50,451 nt of DNA, from assembly GCA_903898755.1 (NCBI GenBank), contig CAIUGT010000109.1:1-50451 (forward strand). Reading direction: 5' to 3'. A model generated the notes under the pieces. The model did no database searches, was not told the origin of the DNA, and saw only the letters and a program-made list of their open reading frames with translations. This DNA comes from an uncultured bacterium. Its GTDB lineage: Bacteria; Planctomycetota; Phycisphaerae; Phycisphaerales; SM1A02. The first letter of the stretch is position 1; each line of letters begins with the position of its first letter. Shown here in pieces: positions 28,118 to 37,157 of this stretch. The position numbers were made by a program, and so were the translations under genes.

Positions 28118-28332
28118 GGAAATCTTTCTTTTAGGAATATTCAAACCCGCCTTCGCAATCGCGCGAAAGCCCAACCGAAGGAAGGAGTCTATAAGAAGAA
28201 GTCCGGAATAGTTACGATTGAAAATATATGGCGGTTGATGTTGAACCAGATGTAAGTTTGACCACGAATTTTTGTTCGGCATATGACCAACATCGCACTT
28301 AGTATGAGAAGCCCCCAACAATGGAGCCACCC

Positions 28333-30429
28333 ATGAACAGCGTCCGTATTTCACTCAGTGTCATTCTTGCGACTTTTTCGGCTGCCGCATTCGCAATCGT
28401 GCCTCCCTCAACAACTGCGCCCGAAGCACCCACAACAACTCAATCACCCGCGCAAACAACAGAAAATGCGCCAAGCAACATTCAAACTGAAACGGCTGAA
28501 AAATCCAAAGCTCCAACAGACGCCATCAAGCCGCCACACAAGGGCGAACTCGTGGAAGGCAAGTCGGTCAATCCTTACACGTATTCACCCGACGAAATTC
28601 CAGCGGATCCAAATAATCCAGCCGAAACAGATTTGCGCGCCGCGCTTACGGCCATGGGTCCAGTCGCCATTGAGTGGTATCAACATGTGCAAACACTTTC
28701 GAATCCGTTTTTTGAGGGACGCGTTCCGGGAAGTCGCGGCAATGATTTAGCCGCGGAGTATGTTGAATTTTTTATGAAGCAGGCCGGACTTGAGCCAGCG
28801 TTTGCAACAGCCGGAGACGCGTCGGTAAAAACTTTTCGCCAGCCATTTGAACTTGAGGGCGGCGCACCCAAAGTTGAAACAGCTGTTGTAAGTATGAGTG
28901 GCAATTCGCTCAAGCGCGGTGATCAGTTTGAGGTCATCGGAAGTTCCGGCAGTGGTGTCGTGACAGCGCCACTTGTATTTGCGGGTTACGCCATTGAGGC
29001 GGGACAAGATGGATACACCAGCTTCAGTGAAAAAGATGATTTTTCGGGTAAAATAGTGATGTTTTTGCGATATGAACCGCTCGATGAAAGTGGACGAAGC
29101 TTGTGGAGCGATCGTCGCTTTAGTGGGTATGCCGGCATGCGTCCAAAACTGGACGCGCTCGCAGAGCGAAAGCCTGCTGCGTTGATCATGGTGAATCCAC
29201 CGGAATGTAAAAGCGGCGCCCGGGGTCTTGAGAACACCGAGAGCAGTGTGTTTGGTTCAAGTTATGAATTTCCAATTGTGCAAATTACGCAGGAGCAGGC
29301 GGACGTGTTGGTGAAGTCCGCCGACGAAAGTGGTCGGTCATTAATGGACATGCGCCGTCTAGCCGACGATGGAAAAATAAAAACACTCGCGCTGAAATCC
29401 GATGTCAAGGTAAGCATCAATGTTGCCATTTCTGAAAAAGGCTTGGCGGCGCAAAATGTTGGTGGCATTATTCCGGGCAAGGGCGCGCTGGCAAGCGAGT
29501 GGGTCGTTCTTGGATCGCACTACGACCATGTTGGAATGGGCTACTTTGGCGCGCAGCCAAACAATCGCGGCAAGTTGCACCCGGGCGCGGATGACAATGC
29601 AAGCGGAACTTCCGCCATGTTGTGCCTTACGAAAAAGTTGAAGGACTACATGGGCTCCAAAGAGGCGCCGGAAAACTGTCGCAGTATTTTGCTCATGGCG
29701 TTCACCGCCGAGGAAATGGGTCTTGATGGAAGTCGCGAGTATGTGAAGCATCCGACAATTCCGGCCGACAAAATTGCGGCAATGTTGAACATGGATATGG
29801 TCGGTCGCCTGAGTGGCGATCGTTTGGCCATGAGTGGCACTGGCACGGCCCAGGGTTTTACCGATCTCATTCGGCCCGCGGTTGTTGCGAGCGGTTTGAC
29901 GGTTGACGCGGACTCCACGGGGAGTGGACCAAGTGACCACGCCAGTTTTTACGCCGCAGGAATTCCAGTGTTGTTTCTCTTCACACGAACTCATCCTGAA
30001 TATCACACGCCACTCGATCAAGGTTTTACGGTCAACCCATATGGCGCCAGCAAGGTCATTGCGCTGGCAGAGGGCTTGATCAAAATTCTTGTGACAACTC
30101 CGACCAAGCCCGTGTTTCAAAGCACAGACAGTTCCGGGGGCGCAAGTCGCGGTTATGCAAAAGTTCGACTTGGAATTTCACCTGGTCAAGGGAAGCGCAA
30201 AGATCCAGGACTATTGATTGAGGGAGTTACTGCGCAAACCAGCGCCGCAGATGCTGGTTTAAAAAAGGGTGATGTTATTTTGAAATGGGATGATCAACCC
30301 ATGAGTGATTCCGGCGAACTGATGTCTCGGTTGCGCGAGAAAAATCCCGGCGATGTGGTGACGTTGCACATCAAGCGCGATGGTTCGGAACAAGATGTGA
30401 AAGTCACGCTAAAGGCTTCTGAAAAATAA
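28333..30429 (+). CDS. Secreted M28-family metallopeptidase with PA and PDZ domains
   Basis: This is a zinc aminopeptidase-type enzyme of the M28 family. The N-terminus is a signal peptide (SLSVILATFSAAAFA) followed by a Pro/Thr/Gln-rich linker to about residue 75. A PA-type lid domain follows (APLVFAGYAIEAGQDGYTSF), then the M28 core with the zinc ligands in VVLGSHYDHVGMG, HPGADDNASGTSA, AFTAEEMGLDGS, LNMDMVGR and THPEYHTPLD. A C-terminal PDZ domain (RLGISPG; AADAGLKKGDVILKWDDQPM) occupies about the last 90 residues. The ATG at 28333 has GGAG six bases upstream. It probably degrades peptides outside the cytoplasmic membrane. Confidence 0.95.
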   Translation: MNSVRISLSVILATFSAAAFAIVPPSTTAPEAPTTTQSPAQTTENAPSNIQTETAEKSKAPTDAIKPPHKGELVEGKSVNPYTYSPDEIPADPNNPAETDLRAALTAMGPVAIEWYQHVQTLSNPFFEGRVPGSRGNDLAAEYVEFFMKQAGLEPAFATAGDASVKTFRQPFELEGGAPKVETAVVSMSGNSLKRGDQFEVIGSSGSGVVTAPLVFAGYAIEAGQDGYTSFSEKDDFSGKIVMFLRYEPLDESGRSLWSDRRFSGYAGMRPKLDALAERKPAALIMVNPPECKSGARGLENTESSVFGSSYEFPIVQITQEQADVLVKSADESGRSLMDMRRLADDGKIKTLALKSDVKVSINVAISEKGLAAQNVGGIIPGKGALASEWVVLGSHYDHVGMGYFGAQPNNRGKLHPGADDNASGTSAMLCLTKKLKDYMGSKEAPENCRSILLMAFTAEEMGLDGSREYVKHPTIPADKIAAMLNMDMVGRLSGDRLAMSGTGTAQGFTDLIRPAVVASGLTVDADSTGSGPSDHASFYAAGIPVLFLFTRTHPEYHTPLDQGFTVNPYGASKVIALAEGLIKILVTTPTKPVFQSTDSSGGASRGYAKVRLGISPGQGKRKDPGLLIEGVTAQTSAADAGLKKGDVILKWDDQPMSDSGELMSRLREKNPGDVVTLHIKRDGSEQDVKVTLKASEK

Positions 30430-30605
30430 TATTTTATGTGGGGCGCTTTGTTTTGCGCACAAAACTTTGGGTAGATCAGGCTTGCTCAGCGTGATGGCGC
30501 AAGGGTTTTTGTTGTGAAATTTCGGGATTTGACTTCATATTTTTAAAATTACAAGATGGACCATATCTTCCAACGCGACTCGCGCCGAGTGCGTATCGTT
30601 GCGGC

Positions 30606-31709
30606 ATGAACCACGAATCTTTGAAGAACTACGTCACGCTTGGTCGCTCTGGTCTTCGCGTCAGCCCGATGTGTTTTGGAGCCATGACGTTTGGCGACGA
30701 GTGGAAAATAGGAACGGACAGTACAGAAAGCCACGCCATGCTGACGCACTACTTGCAGGCTGGCGGCAACTTTATTGATTGCGCCAACATGTACAACAAG
30801 GGCCACAGCGAAAAAATTGTTGGTGATTATTTTTCAACTGGCGCGGGCAGGGGCACACGCGATCGCGTTGTCATTGCCACAAAGTTCATGGGCAATATGT
30901 GGCCTGGCGATCCCAACGGCGGCGGCGCCGGTCGCAAAGCCATTCGCCACGCGGTGGAAGACTCATTGCGCCGTTTGCAAACCGATCACATTGATTTGTT
31001 GTGGGCGCACTTTTGGGATCAACACACGCCTGTTGAAGAAATGATGTCGCAAATGGATCAGTTGGTGAAAGCTGGAAAGGTGTTACACATTGGTTTGTCT
31101 GATCATCCAGCGTGGGTGTGTGTGAAATGTCAATACACGGCGTTGATGCGTGGTTGGGAACCGTTGTGCGCTTTGCAAATTGAATATTCACTTTTGCAGC
31201 GCACCGTGGAAAGCGAACTCATGACTATGGCGCGCGACCTCAATCTTGGCGTCACGCCGTGGGGTTCGCTTCGTGGCGGCGTGCTGAGTGGAAAGTTTGA
31301 TCGCGGTCATTTGCCAAATGACTCCGGCGCAACACGCGTGAAATCAACATCACCATGGATGGTTGAAAAAACATTTGTCTTGCTTGATTGCCTGAAGGAA
31401 ATTGCCGCGGCACACCAATCCACGGTTGCACAAGTTGCGTTGCGCTGGGTGCTAGATCAAAGCGGCGTCACAAGCGTCATTATTGGCGCCCGCCACAGCG
31501 CGCAACTGACCGACAATTTGGGCGCGTTTGCGGTGAAATTGACAGTTGAAGAGCGCGCCACGTTGGCCGAACTGACCAAGTTTGAGCCGCCGTTTCCCTG
31601 GAAATTTTTCGAAACCATACCAACTGCCATTCAAAATGGAACCACGGTGAATGGACAAAAGTCCGATGTGTGGGACGGTTCACCCAAGACAGCGGCGGAA
31701 CGTTTCTAA
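30606..31709 (+). CDS. Aldo/keto reductase
   Basis: A NAD(P)H-dependent (beta/alpha)8 oxidoreductase. Seen: LGRSGLRVSPMCFGAMTFG at the N-terminus, the catalytic Asp and Tyr in NFIDCANMYNKGHSE, Lys in VVIATKF, His in DLLWAHFWD, and the cofactor-binding end VTSVIIGARHSAQL. The 367 aa length is normal for the YajO/Tas-like branch. The substrate cannot be told. It is convergent with nuoA, with three bases between the stop codons. It has no ribosome binding site and starts at ATG 30606. Confidence 0.93.
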   Translation: MNHESLKNYVTLGRSGLRVSPMCFGAMTFGDEWKIGTDSTESHAMLTHYLQAGGNFIDCANMYNKGHSEKIVGDYFSTGAGRGTRDRVVIATKFMGNMWPGDPNGGGAGRKAIRHAVEDSLRRLQTDHIDLLWAHFWDQHTPVEEMMSQMDQLVKAGKVLHIGLSDHPAWVCVKCQYTALMRGWEPLCALQIEYSLLQRTVESELMTMARDLNLGVTPWGSLRGGVLSGKFDRGHLPNDSGATRVKSTSPWMVEKTFVLLDCLKEIAAAHQSTVAQVALRWVLDQSGVTSVIIGARHSAQLTDNLGAFAVKLTVEERATLAELTKFEPPFPWKFFETIPTAIQNGTTVNGQKSDVWDGSPKTAAERF

Positions 31710-31712
31710 ATT

Positions 31713-32141
31713 TTAATCCCAGCGAAAGACGCCCTTGCGCCACGCGTAGATGTACGCGACCACGCTTGTCCCAATGAAGAACAGAATGCGCGCCAAGAAC
31801 AGCAACGCCTCCGGACTCTTTGGTTCAAGTTGGGTGAAGGTGACGGCCCATGGGTACAGGAAAATAATTTCCACGTCGAACACCAAGAAGGTCATGGCCA
31901 ACACATAGAAACGAATGTTGAAACGCTTGCGCGTGGTGCCAATGGCATCCATGCCGCTTTCCACGGGGGTTCCCTTTGTAGCGCCGACATTTTTTGGTCC
32001 AAGAAGCGAACTCGCAACTTGATTGAAAGCCGCAAAGACCGCGGCCATCACAAATACAATTAAAATTGGCGCATACGAGCTCAACATGAAATCGGTTGGT
32101 GCTGGTTCGGTCATCGCAAGTTCCGTAATCATTGCATCCAT
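31713..32141 (-). CDS. nuoA: NADH-quinone oxidoreductase subunit A
   Basis: NuoA is a small membrane subunit of complex I with three helices. Seen: the first helix APILIVFVMAAVFAAFNQVA, the conserved loop VESGMDAIGTTRKRFNIRFYVLAMTFLVFDVEIIFLYPWAV (quoted as its family pattern, ESGxxxxGxxRxRFxxxFYxxAxxFxxFDVE), and the last helix ARILFFIGTSVVAYIYAW. ATG 32141 has AGGA just upstream and gives 142 aa; a TTG at 32168 is possible. In most genomes nuoA begins a nuo operon, but here it stands alone between an aldo/keto reductase and a tRNA gene. Confidence 0.93.
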   Translation of the reverse strand: MDAMITELAMTEPAPTDFMLSSYAPILIVFVMAAVFAAFNQVASSLLGPKNVGATKGTPVESGMDAIGTTRKRFNIRFYVLAMTFLVFDVEIIFLYPWAVTFTQLEPKSPEALLFLARILFFIGTSVVAYIYAWRKGVFRWD

Positions 32142-32215
32142 GAATTCCTGAAACCATTCGTTCAACAACGCCGCATGATTGATCGGTCAAACTTCTTCCA
32201 ATCTTGCACAAACAA

Positions 32216-32289
32216 TCGGGGCAGCCGGACTCGAACCGACGACCTTCTGGTCCCAAACCAGACGCTCTACCAAGCTGAGCTATGCCCCG
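32216..32289 (-). tRNA. tRNA-Pro (anticodon TGG)
   Basis: A full cloverleaf reads on the minus strand. The 7-base acceptor CGGGGCA pairs with TGCCCCG, the D arm is GCTCAGCTTGGTAGAGC, the anticodon arm is CTGGTTTGGGACCAG with TGG in the loop, and the T arm contains CGGTTCGAGTCCG. The discriminator is A and CCA is not encoded. Length 74 bases. Confidence 0.96.
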
Positions 32290-32321
32290 CCAACAAATCA
32301 GTGAGGGAACAAGTCTAGCAA

Positions 32322-32543
32322 TTAAAGCGGGGTGCGGAAACCCATGGCGCGCATGGCGCACCAGCCAAGAATGCCTTCCATAATTGCGAACCAACCGCCG
32401 GCAACGCAGCCAATCGCGGGCCAAATGAGCCACGCGGGTCCGCCCATGAACCACCATATGCCTGCGGCAATTCCCAGCGACTCAATCGAAGCGCCCATGA
32501 TGATGCGCGCGGTTCGGCCTTGCTGATTGATGTTGCATTTCAT
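32322..32543 (-). CDS. Small DUF2892-type membrane protein
   Basis: A 73 aa protein beginning MKCNINQQGRTARIIMG, a family hallmark, with two hydrophobic helices (SLGIAAGIWWFMGGPAWLIWPA and an adjoining GGWFAIMEGILGWCAM, quoted in part). DUF2892 proteins often carry a rhodanese partner; none is seen here. AAAGG is eight bases before the ATG. Function unknown. Confidence 0.85.
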   Translation of the reverse strand: MKCNINQQGRTARIIMGASIESLGIAAGIWWFMGGPAWLIWPAIGCVAGGWFAIMEGILGWCAMRAMGFRTPL

Positions 32544-32665
32544 TTTTGAAACCTTTTAAAAACGTGTTGACAGTGACCTGAACAAAAATTTTATTTTAAG
32601 AAACGAATTCATCACAAGCAAATCCAAGCATGGCAATTTAATTTCTGTGAACGATCAACACAGTA

Positions 32666-34078
32666 TTAAAACTCGCACGTGCCCGTGGCGCGCGGAAATG
32701 GAATGCAATCACGAATATTTGTCAGACCTGTCGCGTAAGAAATTGTCCGCTCAAACCCAAGACCAAAGCCCGCGTGCGGTACCGAACCATAGCGGCGCAA
32801 ATCGCGGTACCAACCATAATCCGCTGGATCCAAATGGCTTTCACGCATGCGCGTGTCAAGAACATCAAGACGCTCTTCGCGCTGGCTGCCACCGATAATT
32901 TCTCCAATGCCTGGAGCAAGCACGTCCATGGCCGCAACGGTTTTGTTGTCGTCATTCAGGCGCATATAAAAAGCCTTGATGCCCTTTGGATAATTCATCA
33001 CTACCACTGGGCGACCAACCACCTCTTCCGTGAGATAGCGCTCGTGCTCGCTTTGCATATCAATGCCCCACGACACTGGATATTCAAACTTCTTCCCGTT
33101 GGCAATTGCCACTTCAAGCCGCTTGATGGCCTCGGTGTAATCCATGCGTTCAAACGGACTTTTTACAAACGCCTCCAGCCGCTGCACGCACGATTTATCC
33201 ACTCGTTCCGCCATAAACGCCATGTCATCGGCGCGTTCATTCAGCGTTGCGGTGAAAATAGATTTCAATAAACCCTCGGCAAGATTGGCGTCCGCCACCA
33301 AATCTGCGAACGCAATTTCGGGCTCAATCATCCAGAATTCAGACAGGTGGCGGGACGTGTTTGAATTCTCCGCGCGAAATGTTGGACCAAATGTGTAGAC
33401 CTTTGACAGCGCCAAGCACCAACACTCAACATTTAGTTGACCGCTGACTGTGAGATGAGCCTCCTTGCCAAAGAAATCTTTATTCCAATCCACTTTTCCA
33501 TCTGGCGTGCGCGGCGGATTGACAGCGTCAAGCGTGCTCACACGAAACATTTGTCCCGCGCCTTCGCAATCATTGGCTGTGATAATGGGTGTGTGAATCC
33601 AAAAGAATCCTTGCTCATGAAAGTAACGGTGAATAGCCATGGCCATGGTGTGACGAATTCGACCGACTGCGCCGAAAGTATTTGTGCGCGGACGTAAGTG
33701 CGCTACCTCACGTAAATATTCATACGTATGCGCTTTGGGTTGAATTGGATATGTGTCTGGGTCATCTACAAATCCGTGCACGCGAATTGACTCCGCCTGC
33801 ATTTCTAAAGTTGGAGTTTTACCCTGACCCATGACCAATTTGCCTTCAACTTCAATTGAGCAACCCGCCGTCAACTTCATAATTTCATTTGTGTAATTCG
33901 CCAATGCGGCGGGAGCCACAACCTGCAACACTCCCTGGCAACTTCCGTCGGACAGATTTATGAAACTAATTCCGGCCTTGGAGTCGCGGCGTGTTCGTAC
34001 CCAGCCTTTCACGCACGCGGCTGTATCAATGTGTGTGGTTGGCGAGCGAAGAATTTCTGCGATGGCGGTTGAGTGCAT
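32666..34078 (-). CDS. asnS: Asparaginyl-tRNA synthetase
   Basis: A class IIb synthetase that charges tRNA-Asn. Seen: the OB-fold N-terminus with [20 protein letters not shown], motif 2 in [19 protein letters not shown], and motif 3 in [21 protein letters not shown] near the C-terminus. Asn specificity, rather than Asp, is suggested by the close match to AsnRS motif 2 and the ending IPFPR. The 470 aa length is normal. The ATG at 34078 has GGAG five bases upstream. It is divergent from the receiver-groESL cluster. Confidence 0.96.
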   Translation of the reverse strand: MHSTAIAEILRSPTTHIDTAACVKGWVRTRRDSKAGISFINLSDGSCQGVLQVVAPAALANYTNEIMKLTAGCSIEVEGKLVMGQGKTPTLEMQAESIRVHGFVDDPDTYPIQPKAHTYEYLREVAHLRPRTNTFGAVGRIRHTMAMAIHRYFHEQGFFWIHTPIITANDCEGAGQMFRVSTLDAVNPPRTPDGKVDWNKDFFGKEAHLTVSGQLNVECWCLALSKVYTFGPTFRAENSNTSRHLSEFWMIEPEIAFADLVADANLAEGLLKSIFTATLNERADDMAFMAERVDKSCVQRLEAFVKSPFERMDYTEAIKRLEVAIANGKKFEYPVSWGIDMQSEHERYLTEEVVGRPVVVMNYPKGIKAFYMRLNDDNKTVAAMDVLAPGIGEIIGGSQREERLDVLDTRMRESHLDPADYGWYRDLRRYGSVPHAGFGLGFERTISYATGLTNIRDCIPFPRATGTCEF

Positions 34079-34236
34079 GGTTGCTCCAAGTAGGGGAAGT
34101 GCATCTTGGATTGAAGTTGGCTTCTAGGCAACCGCAAATACAATTAGATCGGCTTCAAAATGAACAACCATCAACCTCAATGAACTGCGTCGAATTGGCA
34201 GTAAATAGAGATTGGATATCAAATCCAGCAGTTAAG

Positions 34237-34288
34237 GTCTTATAAAAACACAATTAAAAGTGTTTTATAAGTATATAAGTCTTATAAC
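34237..34288. promoter_or_regulatory. AT-rich inverted and direct repeats ahead of the receiver-groESL genes
   Basis: CTTATAAAAACAC (34239-34251) faces GTGTTTTATAAG (34260-34271) across an 8-base loop, matching except for one extra A. GTCTTATAA occurs at 34237 and again at 34279, and TATATAAG lies between. The cluster lies 64-115 bases before the receiver ATG, in the divergent gap with asnS. It could be an operator for heat-shock control or a stem in the leader. No CIRCE element (TTAGCACTC and its complement) is present. Confidence 0.45.
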
Positions 34289-34351
34289 CATATCAAAATA
34301 CATGCCACAAACCAGCCCAATTGGTATGGCAATTGCTTTGAATACAGCTCA

Positions 34352-34876
34352 ATGCTTCCATCTTCGTCAAATCCAAGCACGCAACACGCGCAAACCAATG
34401 CGAATTCACAAGTGAATTCCACCGGTTCTACGCGTTTGAACTTGTTGCTGAGCCACGGCGATTGGCGGGATGACACATTCGCCGAACAACTTCCGCCACT
34501 GCTTCGGCCCATGGGCGTGCATTGCGTCCAGGCTCGCTCCGCAACAGAAGCCGCGCGCGTTTTAGAAACCCAGCGCATTCACGTGGCCGTGGTTGATGTA
34601 AGTCTGCCCATGGAAGATGGCGTGCTTGGAGTCGATCCCGCGGGCTCGCGCGTATTGCAAATTCTTCGTCGTTTGGAGCAACCGCCTCCAACCGTTGTTG
34701 TTCGTCCGCCACAACCCAGCGCGCGCGAAGCCGTGCGCAGCTTGCAAAACATGTTGCAAGAGGGTGCGTTCGCGGTCATCGATCGTCCGTTTCCAGTTGA
34801 GTCAATGCTTGAGCTGCTGCGCAGAATCTTGCAACGACATTACGCAAATGTCTGGCCAATGCGGCCGGGTGTTTGA
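34352..34876 (+). CDS. Degenerate receiver-domain protein next to groESL
   Basis: The 174 aa protein has a disordered N-terminal 28 residues, then a response-regulator receiver fold: LNLLLSHGD (strand 1), RIHVAVVDVSLPMEDG with Asp82 at the phosphorylation position, PPTVVVRPP and a last strand and helix GAFAVIDRPFPVESMLELLRRI. Key receiver residues are missing: the acidic pair after strand 1 is not DD, the Thr/Ser switch is absent, and the essential Lys is Arg145. It has no output domain. It ends 33 bases before groES on the same strand, suggesting one transcript. It may act as a phosphorylation-independent regulator or partner; this is inference. The start at 34352 has no ribosome binding site. 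Confidence 0.7.
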   Translation: MLPSSSNPSTQHAQTNANSQVNSTGSTRLNLLLSHGDWRDDTFAEQLPPLLRPMGVHCVQARSATEAARVLETQRIHVAVVDVSLPMEDGVLGVDPAGSRVLQILRRLEQPPPTVVVRPPQPSAREAVRSLQNMLQEGAFAVIDRPFPVESMLELLRRILQRHYANVWPMRPGV

Positions 34877-34908
34877 TTCTTTTACCCCGTTTTGAAGGAG
34901 ATACTTTC

Positions 34909-35199
34909 ATGAAGGTTCGACCACTTGGCGACAAGATTCTTGTGAAGCGTGATGAAGCCGCGACCAAAACCGAAGGCGGAATTTTTCTGCCCGAGAGCGC
35001 AAAGGACAAGCCGAAGCAAGGCAAGGTCATCGCTTTAGGAACTGGACCGCTCAACAAAGACACCGGCGCCCGCTTGGCGTTCAGCGTGAAGAAGGGCGAC
35101 ACCGTCATCTTCTCCAGCTACTCCGGCACCGAAGTCAAGATTGACAACGAGACATACCTCATCGTGACCGAGGAAGACATTCTTGGGGTCGTCGAGTAA
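34909..35199 (+). CDS. groES: Co-chaperonin GroES
   Basis: GroES caps GroEL as a heptamer. The 96 aa protein starts MKVRPLGDKILVKRDEA and has the mobile loop TKTEGGIFLPESAKDKPKQGKV and the end NETYLIVTEEDILGVVE (in parts), all typical. The ATG at 34909 has AAGGAG eight bases upstream; a longer in-frame start at 34873 is not needed. groEL follows after 60 bases. Confidence 0.97.
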   Translation: MKVRPLGDKILVKRDEAATKTEGGIFLPESAKDKPKQGKVIALGTGPLNKDTGARLAFSVKKGDTVIFSSYSGTEVKIDNETYLIVTEEDILGVVE

Positions 35200-35259
35200 A
35201 TCAACTCGCCCCAAAAACAAATTTCATTTCAAATCACTTCAAACTTAAAGGAATAAAAA

Positions 35260-36936
35260 ATGGCTGCAAAACAAATTACATACGAAAATGACGCGCGTGA
35301 ACGAATTCTTCGCGGCGTGCAAAAGTTGGCCAAGGCCGTCAAGGTCACTCTTGGTCCAGCTGGTCGCGTTGTTGTGCTTGAGAAAAGTTTCGGCGCGCCA
35401 ACCGTTACCAAAGACGGCGTGACTGTCGCCAAGGAAATTGAACTTGAAGATGCCTATGAAAACATGGGCGCGCAAATGGTCAAGGAAGTAGCCAACAAAT
35501 CCAGCAAAGACGCTGGCGATGGCACCACAACCGCAACCATCTACGCGGAAGCCATCTTTCAAGAAGGCCTGAAGAACATCACCGCTGGCGCAAATGTGAA
35601 CGCGGTGAAGCGCGGCATTGACGCCGCGGTTCGCACCGTCACCGACGAGCTTAAGAAAATGAGCAAGCCAGTGAAGGACTCCAAGGAGATCGCGCAAGTT
35701 GGTTGCTGCTCCGCCAATCAAGACATGAACATTGGCAAGATCATTGCCAACGCCATGGACAAAGTTGGCAAGGACGGCGTGATCACAGTTGAAGAAGGCA
35801 AGAGCCTTGAGACCGAAGTTGAATTGCTTGAAGGCATGCAATTTGACAAGGGTTGGCTCAGCCCGCACTTCGTCACCAATCCAACCGACATGGAATGCGT
35901 GCTTGAAGACGCCTACGTGTTGGTGAACGAGAAGAAGATCAGCGCAGCAAAAGACCTGCTTCCAATCTTGGGCAAGATCGCCGAGAGTGGTAAGGCTCTT
36001 CTGATTGTTGCCGAAGACATTGATGGGGAAGCGCTTGCCACACTTGTGGTGAACAAGCTTCGTGGCGTTCTTAAAATCTGCGCCGTCAAGGCGCCAGGTT
36101 TTGGTGATCGTCGCAAGGAAATGCTCGGCGACATTGCCACACTTGTTGGCGGTGAAGCAGTGATGGAAGAACTCGGCGTGACGCTTGAAAATCTCACGCT
36201 GACACAACTTGGTCGCGCAAAAAAGATCACGGTGGCCAAGGACACTTGCACGCTTGTTGAAGGCGCCGGCAAGACCAAGGACATTCAAGGTCGCATTGAG
36301 CAGATCAAGGGTCAAATGGAAAATACCTCCAGCGATTACGACCGTGAGAAGTTGCAAGAGCGTCTTGCCAAACTTGCCGGCGGCGTTGCGCAAATCAATG
36401 TCGGTGCTGCCACCGAAGTTGAAATGAAGGAGAAGAAGGCCCGCGTTGAAGATGCTCTTCACGCGTGTCGCGCAGCCGTGGAGGAAGGCATTCTTCCTGG
36501 CGGTGGAGTTTCTGTTCTTCGCACACGCAAGGCGCTTGATCGTCTTGCGAAGTCTTTGGAAAATGACGACGAGAAGGTGGGCGTTGATATTGTTCGCCGC
36601 GCACTCGCCGCTCCTTTGAAGCAAATCGCGACCAACGGTGGTCTAGATGGCTCGATTGTGGTTCAGAAGGTTGAAGAGTCAAGCGACACCAACTTTGGTT
36701 TCAATGCTTTGACTTGCACCTACGAAGACCTGGTCAAGTCGGGCGTGATTGTTCCAACCAAGGTTGAACGCGTCGCTCTGCAAAATGCAGCCAGCATCGC
36801 TGGACTTTTGTTGACCACAGACTGCGCGATCACCGAGATCAAAGAGAAAAAGGCCAAGCCTGAGATGGGTGGCGGCGGCGGTGGTGGCATGGGTGGTATG
36901 GGCGGAATGGGTGGCATGGACGGAATGGATTTCTAA
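35260..36936 (+). CDS. groEL: Chaperonin GroEL
   Basis: GroEL is the ATP-driven folding chamber. Seen: [32 protein letters not shown], the nucleotide motif [26 protein letters not shown] near the C-terminal signature, and a Gly-Gly-Met tail ([14 protein letters not shown]). The 558 aa length is slightly above the usual 545. AAAGGAA lies just before the ATG. Only one groEL is seen in the window. A strong terminator follows. Confidence 0.98.
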   Translation: MAAKQITYENDARERILRGVQKLAKAVKVTLGPAGRVVVLEKSFGAPTVTKDGVTVAKEIELEDAYENMGAQMVKEVANKSSKDAGDGTTTATIYAEAIFQEGLKNITAGANVNAVKRGIDAAVRTVTDELKKMSKPVKDSKEIAQVGCCSANQDMNIGKIIANAMDKVGKDGVITVEEGKSLETEVELLEGMQFDKGWLSPHFVTNPTDMECVLEDAYVLVNEKKISAAKDLLPILGKIAESGKALLIVAEDIDGEALATLVVNKLRGVLKICAVKAPGFGDRRKEMLGDIATLVGGEAVMEELGVTLENLTLTQLGRAKKITVAKDTCTLVEGAGKTKDIQGRIEQIKGQMENTSSDYDREKLQERLAKLAGGVAQINVGAATEVEMKEKKARVEDALHACRAAVEEGILPGGGVSVLRTRKALDRLAKSLENDDEKVGVDIVRRALAAPLKQIATNGGLDGSIVVQKVEESSDTNFGFNALTCTYEDLVKSGVIVPTKVERVALQNAASIAGLLLTTDCAITEIKEKKAKPEMGGGGGGGMGGMGGMGGMDGMDF

Positions 36937-36969
36937 GCCCACGCTTTCATTACAGAGATAAGTAGATAC

Positions 36970-37015
36970 ATGGGGTCTTGCGACGCACGGGCGTTTCAAG
37001 ACCCCATTTTATTTT
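36970..37015 (+). terminator. Rho-independent terminator after groEL
   Basis: ATGGGGTCTTG (36970-36980) pairs perfectly with CAAGACCCCAT (36997-37007), an 11-base stem, followed by TTTATTTTT. It ends the groESL transcript. Confidence 0.93.
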
Positions 37016-37070
37016 TAGAACATCTGTCGTATTGATGTTGAATGCACATCATGGACGGCGCGTTCGCCGC

Positions 37071-37103
37071 AAAAAAAGAAACCGCGTCTTTCAACGCGGC
37101 TTC
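37071..37103 (-). terminator. Rho-independent terminator after the pilin pair
   Basis: On the minus strand GAAGCCGCGT pairs with ACGCGGTTTC (10 pairs, one G-U) around a 6-base loop, then seven T follow. It lies about 55 bases after the stop of the second pilin-like gene and faces the groEL terminator. Confidence 0.88.
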
Positions 37104-37157
37104 TAAAGTATCTAAGAAATGTGCTGTGAAATAAAGCTCACGCCACTTTACAATCTC

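Noticed and set aside
30450-30465. GTTTTG/CAAAAC hairpin as terminator of the M28 peptidase gene
   Set aside because: The stem is only six bases and no T-run follows.
34079-34351. CIRCE element for groESL
   Set aside because: The sequence TTAGCACTC with its complement is not found here.
35245-36624. 459-codon open frame opposite groEL
   Set aside because: It is antisense to a certain groEL gene and arises from its codon bias; the translation is rich in Cys, His and Phe without domain pattern.
36869-36936. Gly-Gly-Met repeats at the end of groEL as a tandem repeat of interest
   Set aside because: A GGM tail is a normal feature of GroEL.
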